NCBI GenBank assembly: GCA_037179515.1
Contig: JAXCGZ010005336.1
Span: 1 to 10,000 of the forward strand
Source: Halocaridina rubra
Taxonomy: Eukaryota > Arthropoda > Malacostraca > Decapoda > Atyidae
Direction of reading: 5' to 3'
DNA: 10,000 nt
The notes under the pieces were generated by a model. The model ran no database searches. It was not told the DNA's origin and was given only the letters and a program-made list of their open reading frames with translations. This document shows, in pieces, positions 1 to 7,624 of the stretch. Position 1 is the first letter of the stretch; each line of letters opens with the position of its first letter. The translations under genes were made by a program, and so were the position numbers.

Positions 1-224
1 GTAGCTCGCGGATTGATCGGAGCAGAGACTGCTTATTCCCATCTACCTCCAGACTCTGGAAGTCTCTTCCTCCTTTTGTTTTTCCTAAATCTAATAATCT
101 ATCTTCATTCAAAAAGCGGATCTATCATCATCTCAGGGCATAATCCTGTCATATTTCTAGGTCCTCAGTACTTTGACTATTGTTTCAGCCTGTCCTTTTT
201 CTTTGTTGTCCTTAACATTTTTCT

Positions 225-303
225 TTTCCTTCGTCTTAGTGTTTTCTTCGTGCCTAGGCCATTATTGATGAGGGCAGTTGTCTTGCCTGTCTCGGTGTTA
301 CAC
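225..303 (-). repeat. Dispersed repeat, copy 1
   Basis: Read on the minus strand, this stretch matches 8092-8165 on the plus strand. Shared blocks include GCCCTCATC, GGCCT.GG and ACGAAGAAA, in the same order and at nearly the same spacing; copy 1 has a few extra bases (AATAA) between the first two. Two copies in opposite orientation more than 7 kb apart point to an interspersed repeat, not local duplication. The family is not recognised. A frame of about 98 codons on the plus strand (13-309) covers this segment, but it is rich in Phe and Leu as expected from pyrimidine-rich DNA, and I do not treat it as a gene. Confidence 0.55.
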
Positions 304-315
304 TTATAAAAAAAA

Positions 316-381
316 ATACATACATACATAGATATACACAAAAGCCATAATCCTCGTTATAAGGGGATGGCTGAGTCAAAG
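316..381 (-). repeat. Short dispersed element, copy A, with ATAC tail
   Basis: On the minus strand this reads as a core (revcomp of GGGGATGGCTGAGTCAAAG) followed by a (TATG)n-like tail and then a T run. The core and its ATATAC-like neighbour align with 2902-2965 inside the LINE, and the core alone aligns with the minus strand of 9361-9391 (copy C). The tail at 317-330 is a 3.5-unit ATAC microsatellite. A simple-repeat tail next to a shared core is typical of a SINE or LINE 3' end. The 5' limit (higher coordinates) is not clear; sequence to about 460 may also belong to it. Confidence 0.45.
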
Positions 382-1110
382 TAAAACCCTTGACTTTATA
401 AGATGAAAATACAAAGGAGGGGATTCCCAGCTCCCTCTATGCGATCCATCTAGTCCACTTGAATGACGACACACATTGGGAACGCGGTGGAAGTATTCTA
501 GCCCCCCTTCTCACGTGTGTGTGTGTGGCGTGAACCGGGAAGATACCCCTAGGAAGTATTCATTTATAAACTTTTCGTCATTTCCGAATAGAGTGAAGTA
601 CTAAGGAAATCCTGCGTAGATCTGTGTAAGTGTAGTTTTAGGAAGGCGTCTTAATCTCTTCTGGGAAAAGTTTCTGGAGATTTCCTTGGAGGAAACGAAA
701 ACAAAAATAAAATAAGTAAATAGAAAAAAATGTCCTATAATTGTGAACTATAATTTTTCTTGGTAAAATATATGTTGTGACTATCTTTTACCGTTTTTAT
801 TTTAATACCATGTTTCTTATTTGCTATTATTTACCCATCTTTTTATATTGTTATAACTTTTTTGAAAGTTTATTTTTGCTTATCATTAATGACTACTCTG
901 TAACACAGTTTCCTCTTGATTCATTTTAATGTTAGTTTCTGCTTTATTTGATTGGAAATCGATCCACGGTGACCGAAGTTCATTTTTTGTTCTTCATCTG
1001 CTCACTCCATACCTATTTGAACTCTTGAATTTTATAGTTCTTTGATTTTGCAAATAAAATATCAATCCTAAACATAGAAGTAAATCACTCTCAAGCGGTT
1101 CTCTTCCTCA
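382..1110. other. AT-rich stretch without recognised genes
   Basis: No convincing open frame, RNA gene or transposon end is visible. Small items only: a GTGTGTGTGTG run near 517-527 beside a CACGTG hexamer, and many T-rich or A-rich runs between 700 and 1060. From about 382 to 540 the base composition is more balanced and may be the remainder of the repeat whose end lies at 316-381. Confidence 0.5.
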
Positions 1111-1114
1111 TTAC

Positions 1115-1133
1115 TTTTTTTTTTTTTTTTTTT
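1115..1133. repeat. Poly(T) run, T19
   Basis: An uninterrupted run of 19 T on the plus strand. It could be the poly(A) tail of a minus-strand retrotransposed copy, but the sequence on its high-coordinate side gives no recognisable element, so it is listed only as a homopolymer. Confidence 0.9.
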
Positions 1134-1366
1134 AATGGCCGTGAAAGTGTTTACTTTAGCTTGTGTCAGGAATCCACTTGAGATACGAAATGACAGAAAA
1201 ACAGGATTAAAACACTAATCGAAAAACAAGAGCGCCCAACAGCAGCGATAATGAGCAAAACAAGGCTGAATCACGTTGTACCGAAGGTCAAACTACGCCA
1301 CAGGTACAAGACATGTGTTGTAACTGACGAAGGTGCTCAGATGAGAAAATTAACTGAAATTCAGAC

Positions 1367-1385
1367 GGGGGAACGGGGGGGGGGG
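1367..1385 (+). repeat. G-rich run
   Basis: A run of five G, then AAC, then eleven G. This can be divided into four G-triplets, so a G-quadruplex is possible on the plus strand. Runs of eight G (3291-3298) and nine G (7997-8005) occur elsewhere in the window. No function can be read from it. Confidence 0.6.
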
Positions 1386-1461
1386 ATCTTGAGCAAAATG
1401 CCAACCGTAGGTGTAACGGTTTCCGATGGTTTGAGCACGATTCCTTCAATATAGAAGGGAA

Positions 1462-1501
1462 TTCTTCTGAAGATTTATTTATTTTTTTTATTTCAGAAGG
1501 A
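1462..1501 (-). repeat. Inverted repeat around an A/T-rich tract; possible LINE 3' tail
   Basis: TTCTTCTGAA (1462-1471) and TTCAGAAGGA (1492-1501) are inverted copies with one mismatch, separated by 20 bases of T-rich sequence. On the minus strand the spacer reads as A-rich with AATAAA and AAATAAAT runs. It lies about 140 bases beyond the last recognisable protein similarity of the LINE, so it may be that element's 3' tail. On the plus strand the same bases mimic a splice acceptor (pyrimidine tract then CAG), but no exon follows. Confidence 0.35.
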
Positions 1502-2901
1502 ACCAATTCATGAAAGTCCGAAAGTATTTTACCAAATACTCGGGGTGTTGTGATTTAACTGGTGTCACCAAAAGACGCAAAAACTTCTTCTCATTTGTTG
1601 GAATAGATGCATTCTCTGTATTTACTTAATTGTGCTTACTTGAATGAGTTTCATGCTTATAAATCCCCGTCCTCTGATCGATTTTAATATTGAATGCATA
1701 TAGCCTTTAATGTTTCCTCACTTAGCGATTCCAGTTATCAAATATTCTTACATTAAAGAAAATACTTCCTTACATCTTGCAAAGAATGTTTCTTACGAAG
1801 TTTCACACTGAGACCTCTAGTATTAGAGCCACCCAGGTCAAAATATCACTCCGAATCCACTCTGTCAAAACCATGTCGGAATTTAAAAGCCGTTACCATG
1901 TTCTGTTTCTTTTAGCTGCGAGCGATGGTAAGTCAAACTCCTTCATTCTTGCCTTGTAATTGAGATTACATATCTTTGTCATCAGCTTCGTAGCATGTCT
2001 TTGAACTTTTTCCAAGTTTTTTATATGTTTTTTTTATGTGTATATTCCAGAAGGGTGCTCATATTTAAGCAAGCCACACATAAACATAGATATTTCTGAT
2101 GACCACCCTTATGCTTGCTAAGAAGGCCTATGCTACCTTTAGTATTTCAGTGCATTTCCGGAGACAAGTCTACCAAGATATTTATCCCTAGATTTCTCTT
2201 GTTCACAGTTTCTTGAAGTATGTTTTTCAGCGACTGAATACTCAAACATGGGTCTCTTGCACTTTTATCCATTCTCATTACTTTGCCTTTTGAAGTGTTA
2301 AAAATATGAAGGCTATTTAAATCTTCCTGAAGTTCTCTGATATTATTTTCGTCATTTACTCTCACCAAAGTCTCTATCATCTGCAGATATATTTAAAAAG
2401 TTACTTACAGATTCTGGCAGGTCATATACATATGTTAGAAACAGAAGTGACCCTAAATTTTATTTCTGCAGAACTCCACTGCTAACCTTTCTCCGACTAG
2501 ACACTGCAGGTTTTACTCTGGCCCTCTAACTCCCTTCCTTCTAAACAAGGTTTTATCCTCTTTAAAACATTTCTACTTATTCTTGCCATCACCTGCAGCT
2601 TCCCAATTTGTCTCCCATGTAGGGCTTTGTTAAATGCCTTCTGAAAGTCTAAGAATATACAATATACCCAGCGCTCTTATTCTTGTAAGATTAAGCTAGC
2701 TTGAACTTAAAATTCTAGCTAGTTTGTTAGCAAAGATTTGCCTTCTCTGAAGCCAGATTGTCTCCCTGACAAAAAGCTAAAGGATTTCAAATGAAGAGAA
2801 ATATATTTTCTCAGTAGTTTCTCCTCAACTTTTCAAACTCATCTTGACAGTGAAACATGCCTATAGCTTAAAGCCGTCTCTCTCCTTCCTTCTTGAAGAT
2901 A

Positions 2902-3038
2902 TATACATATACATGACCCCTCTTCCCCTTGTAAGGAGGTGGCCGATCCAAGAAATACGCATTCACCACAATCCACACACCTCAACTACTCCTCTTAACT
3001 CCTTGGGGATAAAAAGATTCCCACATTCCCCCCTCCTA
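2902..3038 (-). mobile_element. 137-bp insertion in the LINE (short dispersed element, copy B)
   Basis: The reverse transcriptase text IFK(K/R) occurs twice, at 2901-2888 and 3051-3039, because CCTTCTTGAAGATA and CCTTTTGAAGATA flank this block. Family proteins need only a few residues between IFKKG and YRPVSL, whereas here the gap is about 180 bases. A direct repeat of 13-14 bp around the extra DNA is what target-primed retroposition produces. On the minus strand the insert ends in a (TATATG)-like tail next to the 2888-2901 repeat copy, and its core (revcomp of GTAAGGAGGTGGCCGATCC) recurs at copies A (316-381) and C (9361-9400). It therefore looks like a short retroposon of about 137 bp. No tRNA promoter boxes were seen. 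Confidence 0.55.
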
Positions 3039-3290
3039 CCTTTTGAAGATAGGTACTACATTTGCTTGTTTCCAAAATCTTGTGAATATCCCCAGATGTT
3101 GGTGACTACCAAAAATTATTCATAATGCTACAGATAATACTGCAGCATATTTCTTAAGTACAAAAGGGGGATATATCGTCAGGCATCATAGCTTTATGAG
3201 CATTTAATTTTATTAACACTTTGAATGCTTCTGTAGTTGCAAAGTTTTGTAGTACTGGCCCAGTTTTTTCATCTTTACAGTATAACACAT

Positions 3291-3298
3291 GGGGGGGG
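3291..3298 (+). repeat. G8 run
   Basis: Eight consecutive G followed by TGG, within the linker region of the LINE, where family proteins show no matching insertion. It is probably polymerase slippage after the element died. Confidence 0.7.
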
Positions 3299-4338
3299 TG
3301 GAGTATTCTGTATTGTAAATACTGACTGATATTCCTTGTTCAATCCTCCGTAGATATCATCTGTCTCAGTAAAGCTTCTGTATCTCCTTTTCAGCTTCAA
3401 AACTTGTTCTTTGACCTTCAATTTCCCTCTGACAATGTTATGGAGAAGATTTGGATGTTCCTTAGCTCTCCTCCTAATACCTTTTATATGCTCTTTCTGT
3501 CTCTTCTTTTACTTAGGTAATAATTTATTGCTCACATATGATATTGCTAGTCATTTAAAAACTTTTCTCCTAAACCTGTTCTAGCATTATCTCTCCCTTC
3601 CTTTCCCCTCTCACATTCATTACTGAACCATTTCTCTTTCTCATTAAAAATTCCTATTCCGGTGGAGGTATGCAAAAAGCAAATTATTCTCTCGTAATTC
3701 TCACAAAGGATTTTGAGCATATCCTCTACACATTTGTTGTTAACAATAGTCCCCCCAAACAGTATATGCAAAATTATAGTAAATCCGCTTGTAATCTACT
3801 TTTGTATAGGTTTTCCTCATATCCTTCTCGGTCCCCCTACTCTCGGGCAGAACATCCTCGATGATAAGCCATCTCAATTTTACCAATTTCTAAAACGTTA
3901 TCAGTGATTATCAGATTGAGCATTAATGGTTCATCTCTCCTGGTCATTGTTGTATCCAGTACAAGTTGGTGCAAGAAATATCCTCTAACACAATCTTGGA
4001 TTTTGTCCCCATAAGAACCGTCTTCACTGTGTGGTTCAAGACTATTTTAGTCTATTTTTCTGTGATTAAGCTTCTCCATAATTAATTATCTATACTTTTT
4101 TCACTTAATTATTTACATCTGAATATGTTATTTCACCTGTCTCCATATGTCTCTCCTCGTATACCTCTGATGTTTTGTTATATCTCTGTTGGATTATACA
4201 CTACCTCTAAATGATGCTTTCTGAACTCGTATTAATGTGAGTAACAATAAAATTCTTGAAGTTACTTGCTATAGCAGTATTTTCTACCTCAACCTGGAAC
4301 TTTTTTTTGTATTTATTCAGGTAACTGTACATGGGGAC

Positions 4339-4350
4339 GTGCACGTGCAC
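4339..4350. repeat. 12-bp palindrome GTGCACGTGCAC
   Basis: A perfect self-complementary dodecamer centred on CACGTG, the canonical E-box bound by bHLH factors such as Myc/Max, Clock or USF. It is surrounded by ACATGGGGAC and ACATGGGCAC, so ACATGGG is itself repeated on each side. In repeat DNA this is probably without function. Confidence 0.6.
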
Positions 4351-4432
4351 ATGGGCACTCCCAGTGATACTGCAGTTGTTAAACACTATAATCTAAATTT
4401 AGTTATGTATAAATCAAATATCAATAGAATTT

Positions 4433-4618
4433 GCAATTCATTTTAAATATCATAGCAAGTAATCAAGAATGAAATATAGTGTAATAATTGTCTGATGGCA
4501 AAAGAGCACTCTGCGATTATTAATCAAGAGTAATATATTATGGTTTACATGTATTAATGGCAAAAGAACACTTTTACGATTATTGATTAAGAGTAATATT
4601 TGTAACAATAATTTTCAA
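4433..4618 (+). repeat. 62-bp tandem repeat, about 2.6 units
   Basis: Two good units start at 4495 and 4557, each opening with ATGGCAAAAGA.CAC and continuing with CGATTATT.AT.AAGAGTAATAT. A partial, more diverged unit precedes them (AGTAATCAAGAATGAAATATAG, 4459-4480). The period is 62 bases. No open frame runs through the units. Confidence 0.75.
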
Positions 4619-5034
4619 TAGCCCTTGTTGAGTGCTATCATTTAAGGTAAATCTCCACTTTACCACAGTACCACTGCAGACAATTTGAAGCAGATATAGA
4701 ATAAAAAATTTTAGGTTAGATTAATGAGTAGGTTTCACTTGCAAATCACCGCTATCCCTCCAACTGTTCTCTCAGATCAGTCAGCAGTCCTTATTTGGTA
4801 ACTCTTAGGAAAGACTGCAGCAATGTATATTTCTTCATTGAATATTTTCTGTCATTGCTATTTTATTGTCGTGTCTCCTATCCTTGAATTTTATGGCCCT
4901 CCCAGCTACCTCATTAGCATTTGTGTACAGTAGTCTTAATGAGACTATATCCAGTGGTTCCTAACATTTTTTGACTGGATGAGCCCTGAAGTGAAAATTT
5001 CTATTATCTTTCTTATTTCTTCCATCATTTAAAT

Positions 5035-5260
5035 TTAGAGCTTCTTGTAAGCAGTTTTTGGAATTTTCCATATCTCCCTCCGTTCTGTAGGTCGAATGAA
5101 CACTGCTCTGTATTCTTTACAGTCTTTTAGAATTTTACTCTCATCATTAATTCTCTGCATATACTCTCTGCCAGATGTTACCTTGATTATTCTTGCCTTA
5201 CCCTCCCCCAACTTATGTACCACTTCGGTTAATAATTACTGTATTATTTGGATCACAGAG
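5035..5260 (-). pseudogene. LINE ORF1 C-terminal remnant
   Basis: The minus-strand frame contains GEGKARIIKVT, KILKDCKEYRAVFIRPTE and a basic end. This matches the pattern of the nucleic-acid-binding ORF1 protein of CR1/Jockey-type LINEs, where a KPR.LKVT strand is followed about 25 residues later by LK.C..FR.V.IRPD. It lies just upstream, in the minus sense, of the endonuclease start, as expected for ORF1 before ORF2. The open stretch is 62 codons from the first ATG; further upstream the frame is lost and I could not follow it beyond about 5260. The intervening bases (5034-4931) may encode the last ORF1 residues in shifted frames. Inactive; the name rests on pattern, not on a search. Confidence 0.6.
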
Positions 5261-5264
5261 TACT

Positions 5265-5775
5265 CCAAGCTTCCTTACCCTAGCCCTACATTTGAATCTA
5301 TCTACTCATTTCTTTAGACTTATGTCTCTTCAGTTTCTTGTACGTTTGTTCGATGTTGATGTTAAAGACAGTAATGCCTATATTAAAAAAAAGTACACAC
5401 ACGAAAGTGTACACCACTTTGTCGACAGCACAGCTGCAGGAGAAAAATATTTGCAATTTTTAAGTGACAGATTTGGGGAAAAAACATCACCATGAAAATT
5501 GTAACTAAACGAGCAGAAATTGCCATTGGGTGATAGTGACGATCCATTTAGACGAAAAAGTTGATAATCTACAGATCAGTTTCCCATTCTCAAACAACAA
5601 CAGCAGCAGATTTAAAGGAATGTCGTAGGATGCATGACTCAGGACCCAACTTCGACACTTTAACTCTTCCCACACGAAAAGTAAATATAGAAGACAAAGT
5701 CTAGAGGAAAAATGAAATGAACAGAGAATAAAAAGCATCAAAGATAATGAACTTATTTTCATTCTCACTATCAAG
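5265..5775. other. Stretch with no recognised gene
   Basis: Open frames exist on both strands (for example plus 5193-5495 and minus 5505-5774), but none resembles a known family. The lower part (5265-5340) may be decayed ORF1 of the LINE. A 6-bp inverted repeat, GTACAC/GTGTAC, lies at 5393-5412. The last 25 residues of the plus frame (near KYTHESVHHFVD) look protein-like but are too short to judge. Confidence 0.4.
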
Positions 5776-5930
5776 ATACCTTAAGGATACTGTTCCACAA
5801 TGGTCCCATGTGTTGTTCTTATCGTTAGGTAACTAAGACGAAGAGATGCAATACGAGCCAAGTTGAGTACTTGCACCCAGGGCCTTCTTAGTTGGGAGGC
5901 TGGCTCTATAACCACTGAGCTAGAGAGGAA
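5775..5930 (-). mobile_element. tRNA-derived SINE-like unit
   Basis: The minus strand carries a strong pol III A-box region, TAGCTCAGTGGTTATAGAGCC (positions 5922-5902). The segment GCCTCCCAACTAAGAAGGCCCTGGGTGCAAGTAC follows, laid out like an anticodon arm, variable loop and T-arm. The B box at 5882-5867 is degenerate (GGGTGCAAGTAC against GGTTCGAATCC). No acceptor stem closes, so this is not a working tRNA. About 90 bases of unrelated body follow, ending near 5775. A tRNA-like head plus a body is SINE architecture, but only one copy is present here. Confidence 0.5.
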
Positions 5931-5976
5931 TGGTAACATTCTTCTTTTACATTTGTTTGTATCGACTACATACACT

Positions 5977-6012
5977 GCTTCGTAGTGCATATAACATCAG
6001 TATACACTCTAG
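5977..6012 (+). repeat. 36-bp direct repeat, first copy
   Basis: It matches 6340-6375 at 31 of 36 positions by hand alignment (GCTTCGTAGTGCATATAACA against GCTACGTAGTGTACATAACA, then CAGTATACAC). Similarity stops abruptly on both sides. Within this copy's surroundings, GTAGTGCATAT (5982-5992) is also nearly inverted at 6030-6040 (ATGTGCACTAC), giving a possible hairpin. Confidence 0.7.
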
Positions 6013-6071
6013 TAGTCTATAGACGAGATTATGTGCACTACTGTTGCATGTCCCCCTGGTTGGCAACACAT

Positions 6072-6085
6072 GCGCCATCTAGCGA
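6072..6085 (-). promoter_or_regulatory. CTCF-like motif
   Basis: The minus strand reads TCGCTAGATGGCGC. Against the well-known CTCF core CCASYAGRKGGCRS it agrees at 12 of 14 positions, including all of the central YAGRKGGCRS. CTCF is a zinc-finger insulator and loop-anchor protein found in arthropods. A single motif match in repeat-rich DNA is weak evidence of occupancy, and the same bases may simply belong to a repeat family. Confidence 0.25.
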
Positions 6086-6541
6086 GTAAAGGTTATGGCG
6101 TCTTTATACACACAAACAAACACACATTTAATTCCATTTGGCAATGGCTATTATTATACAAAACTAAGAGTACACTTATAAGTAGACACTGTAATTGAAC
6201 TAATAAGTAAGAGGGTACTACTGGGAAAAGAGATATAGCAGATAAAGTTAGGCTAGGTTTGGTTATATTTTCATGTAGATTCAGTATTGGCTAAAATATC
6301 TGAAGAAATCCAGACTGTTCCAGGGTATCTGCCAGTAATGCTACGTAGTGTACATAACACCAGTATACACACTAGCTACCCACTAAGTAGTGCATGTAGG
6401 CGCAGCCACGATTGTTATTAATTATTTGGACCATGTAAAGATAATATTTCTCATTCTCCATATGTACAGAGAATCCCGTCTACATAATAAAGATAATCCA
6501 TCTTGTAGCCAATCAAATGCATATAATTCCTAATTTCTTTT
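6086..6541. other. Interval with little recognisable content
   Basis: Apart from the second 36-bp repeat copy, it contains an ACACACAAACAAACACACA run (6109-6127), an AGTTAGGCTAGGTTTGGTTA stretch (6247-6266) loosely like TTAGG repeats, and otherwise AT-rich sequence. No gene is visible. Confidence 0.5.
6340..6375 (+). repeat. 36-bp direct repeat, second copy
   Basis: Second copy of the 5977-6012 repeat, 363 bases downstream in the same orientation. A further GTAGTGCATGTA lies just after it, at 6388-6399. Paired direct repeats could be the ends of a small element of about 400 bp or two members of a dispersed family; the interval shows no coding capacity. Confidence 0.7.
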
Positions 6542-6767
6542 GTAAAGGTAAAAGTAAAGGTTTCCACGTTTCAGTTCCGATATTCATCTGAGATGCTCCT
6601 CCGAACGTCAACCGGGGCAAGCCCCAACCCCCCACTGTGGTGCCCAGCCACAGCAGTAACCTCCCAGTAAAGATCTTAAACTCTCTTTCCTGGACGAGGC
6701 TCGATCTGCCGACCTCATGAGTACGAAGCCAGCGTATTACCACTGTACTAGCCAGAGGCTAGTACAG
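6542..6767 (-). mobile_element. tRNA-derived SINE, family 1, copy 1
   Basis: The minus strand starts with a tRNA-like head: A-box region GGCTAGTACAGTGGTAATACGC and B-box-like GGCAGATCGAGCC (near 6710-6697). The body includes TTACTGGGAGGTTACTGCTG and CACCACAGTGGGGGGTTGG. It ends in a CTTTTA/CTTTAC-type tail (6560-6542). A second copy lies at 7625-7838; 26 consecutive bases are identical (6617-6642 with 7695-7720), and similarity covers most of the length. Two copies sharing head and body, and a simple tail here, make this a SINE of about 220 bp. A protein frame on the minus strand (MVIRWLRTHEVG...) is just a reading of the SINE, because the sister copy gives the similar MVTRWPRIREVD. Confidence 0.8.
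6743..6767. repeat. Perfect inverted repeat at the SINE head
   Basis: CTGTACTAGCC (6743-6753) and GGCTAGTACAG (6757-6767) are perfect inverted copies with the three-base loop AGA. The inner arm is the SINE A-box region; the outer arm is missing from the sister copy at 7818-7840. It probably arose at insertion or by a local templated event. Confidence 0.75.
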
Positions 6768-6784
6768 TATATTTGTATATTAAT

Positions 6785-6800
6785 CTAACCTAACCTAACC
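6785..6800 (-). repeat. Short interstitial (TTAGG)n-like run
   Basis: CTAACCTAACCTAACC on the plus strand is three units of CCTAA plus one base, i.e. TTAGG on the minus strand, the ancestral arthropod telomere repeat. At three units it could be chance or a repair scar. It supports the arthropod reading only slightly. Confidence 0.5.
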
Positions 6801-6896
6801 AAGGGTAACTGAACAAAACTAATATGACCAGGTAAAGATGATCTTCTTTGGGGACGGATTATCTTTTACTGATCAGATTTATTTACATCTATGTAA

Positions 6897-7053
<157 letters not shown>

Positions 7054-7133
<80 letters not shown>
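7054..7133 (+). repeat. (CT)n microsatellite, second tract
   Basis: CT repeat of about 80 bp with one imperfection (CTCC near 7061). It follows directly from the TTTGAC array with no spacer. Confidence 0.97.
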
Positions 7134-7137
<4 letters not shown>

Positions 7138-7369
7138 CGCTCCACGTCAACTCCTGCCAAAGTTAGTATAAATAACCAATCTCCAGTGCCAAGGCCTATG
7201 CGCATTAGTGCCAAGATTTTCTTCGTAAACAACGATGACAAAGAAGAAGAAGAAATAGAAGGAAAAGTATGAAAAGATACCAAATGAAATGTAAAAATGA
7301 TTGCTGCTGAAGAAGAAGATTACGGTGCCTTTTTTTATGAGACGGTTCTCTTAATTCTGTTTATCGGTT
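7134..7369. other. Interval without recognised gene
   Basis: Ordinary sequence with purine-rich GAA-type runs at 7242-7265 and 7308-7319. A 24-codon frame starts at 7198 and ends in the first GAA-rich run; it is too short to call. No transposon ends seen. Confidence 0.5.
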
Positions 7370-7557
7370 TTACGTCACGGACGCCCTCTTCCATTAAGGG
7401 CTAGGACGGTGCAATCATGGGAAGGGCTTTGGATTTAGCAAGTGTGACTGCTAACCGGAGTGAATGCCCTTTCTAACCTAAGACCCTGGCGGGGCGCGAA
7501 CCCTCCACCTGACGAATCAAAATAGTGAGCGTTACCGCTCGGTCGCGATGGCCGCTC
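7370..7557 (-). mobile_element. tRNA-derived SINE, family 2
   Basis: On the minus strand the head reads GGCCATCGCGACCGAGCGGT with an A-box region like that of Leu/Ser tRNAs. About 30 bases later comes a good B box, GGGTTCGCGCCCC (7503-7491). The acceptor stem does not close, so it is a tRNA-like SINE head and not a tRNA. The body is more GC-rich than the surroundings, with CACTCCGGTTAGCAGTCACA and AAAGCCCTTCCCATGATTGC, and ends near GACGTAAAACC (7370). It differs in sequence from the family 1 SINEs and lies just past the 3' end of the copy at 7625-7838. Only one copy occurs here, so the boundaries are approximate. Confidence 0.6.
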
Positions 7558-7624
7558 GTTTTTCTCAATTCTGATAGAGGAAATCTTTAGTTTGTCCTCA
7601 AGTAGTACGATAGTTTTCGTTGAA

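Larger units (their letters stand above)
4240..4700. other. Block interrupting the LINE endonuclease
   Basis: The GGIAVICK segment (about 4735) and the VYNPTEI segment (about 4185) should be separated by roughly 35-40 residues in this family, but here they are about 550 bases apart. The additional 400 or so bases carry a 62-bp tandem repeat (4433-4618) and a 12-bp palindrome, GTGCACGTGCAC (4339-4350), containing a CACGTG E-box. Neither edge is sharp, and I found no clear terminal inverted repeats or target duplication. It could be an inserted element or a local expansion. Some bases near 4240-4330 may still be LINE. Confidence 0.45.
1640..4930 (-). pseudogene. LINE ORF2 pseudogene: endonuclease and reverse transcriptase
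   Basis: In live elements ORF2 nicks genomic DNA with its endonuclease and primes cDNA synthesis there with its reverse transcriptase. The endonuclease opens with LYTNANEVAGR, keeps a TEN where TET(W) is usual, and has GGIAVICK for the usual GGGVALYVK (about 4735). After an interruption it resumes with VYNPTEI (about 4185) and runs through RGYFLHQLVLDTT and LIITDN to about 3830; the family's SDH motif is not visible. The linker has KWFSNEC (about 3635) and the QSVFT block (about 3320). The polymerase has PDDI, WKQANVVPIFK, RHVSLS, SGFREGKS, FLDFQKAFNK, SGVLQ for SGVPQG, LLFLTYVYDLPESVSNFL and SADD. The C-terminal part includes HATKLM, a STTRG-like block near 1820 and KKHSLQDVRKYF (about 1775). 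At least ten frame changes or stops separate these pieces. Confidence 0.85.
1470..5260 (-). mobile_element. Decayed non-LTR retrotransposon (LINE, CR1/L2/Jockey-like)
   Basis: Minus-strand translations in several frames recover, in the right order, an ORF1-like domain, an AP-type endonuclease, a linker, a reverse transcriptase and a C-terminal domain of a two-ORF LINE. Landmarks: ORF1 remnant (5220-5035), LYTNAN endonuclease start (about 4930), FLHQ block (about 3980), PDDI (about 3175), WKQANVVPIFK (about 3060), SGFREGKS (about 2750), FLDFQKAFNK (2656-2627), SADD in place of FADD (about 2380), NLGI (about 2190) and VQRHATKLM (about 2000). Frames change often and stops are common, so it is inactive and old. 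Two extra blocks interrupt it, at 2902-3038 and about 4240-4700. The 5' end is uncertain (somewhere above 5260) and the 3' end is placed at the A-rich tract near 1470 by inference. The precise clade cannot be assigned by eye. Confidence 0.85.

Noticed and set aside
13..309. 98-codon plus-strand frame
   Set aside because: Hydrophobic composition follows from pyrimidine-rich DNA; part of it is the antisense of a dispersed repeat, and there is no recognisable domain.
361..440. tRNA-Leu/Ser-like gene (ATGGCTGAGTC with GGGATTCCCAGCTCCC)
   Set aside because: The A-box resemblance is partial, there is no GGTTCGA-type B box, and stems do not close. The same core belongs to the dispersed repeat with copies at 2902-2965 and 9361-9400.
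2844..3907. Plus-strand frames at 2844-3125, 3670-3864 and 3713-3907
   Set aside because: They are antisense to the LINE reverse transcriptase and endonuclease, which have clear minus-strand motifs.
4295..4325. Pyrimidine tract ending in TTCAG/GT, like a splice acceptor
   Set aside because: It falls within or beside LINE-derived DNA, and the frame after it (to 4446) shows no family features.
4952..4995. CAGTGGTTCCTAACATTTTTTGAC resembling a hAT terminus
   Set aside because: It lies between the ORF1 remnant and the ORF2 start of the LINE, where the minus-strand reading can be followed without a gap, and no matching inverted end is found downstream. Chance similarity is more likely.
5781..5990. 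69-codon minus frame
   Set aside because: It runs through the tRNA-like head and body of the SINE-like unit and the 36-bp repeat; no protein features.
6513..6743. 76-codon minus frame that resembles the 7598-7822 minus frame
   Set aside because: The similarity between the two predicted proteins comes from their being two copies of the same tRNA-derived SINE, not from selection on a protein.
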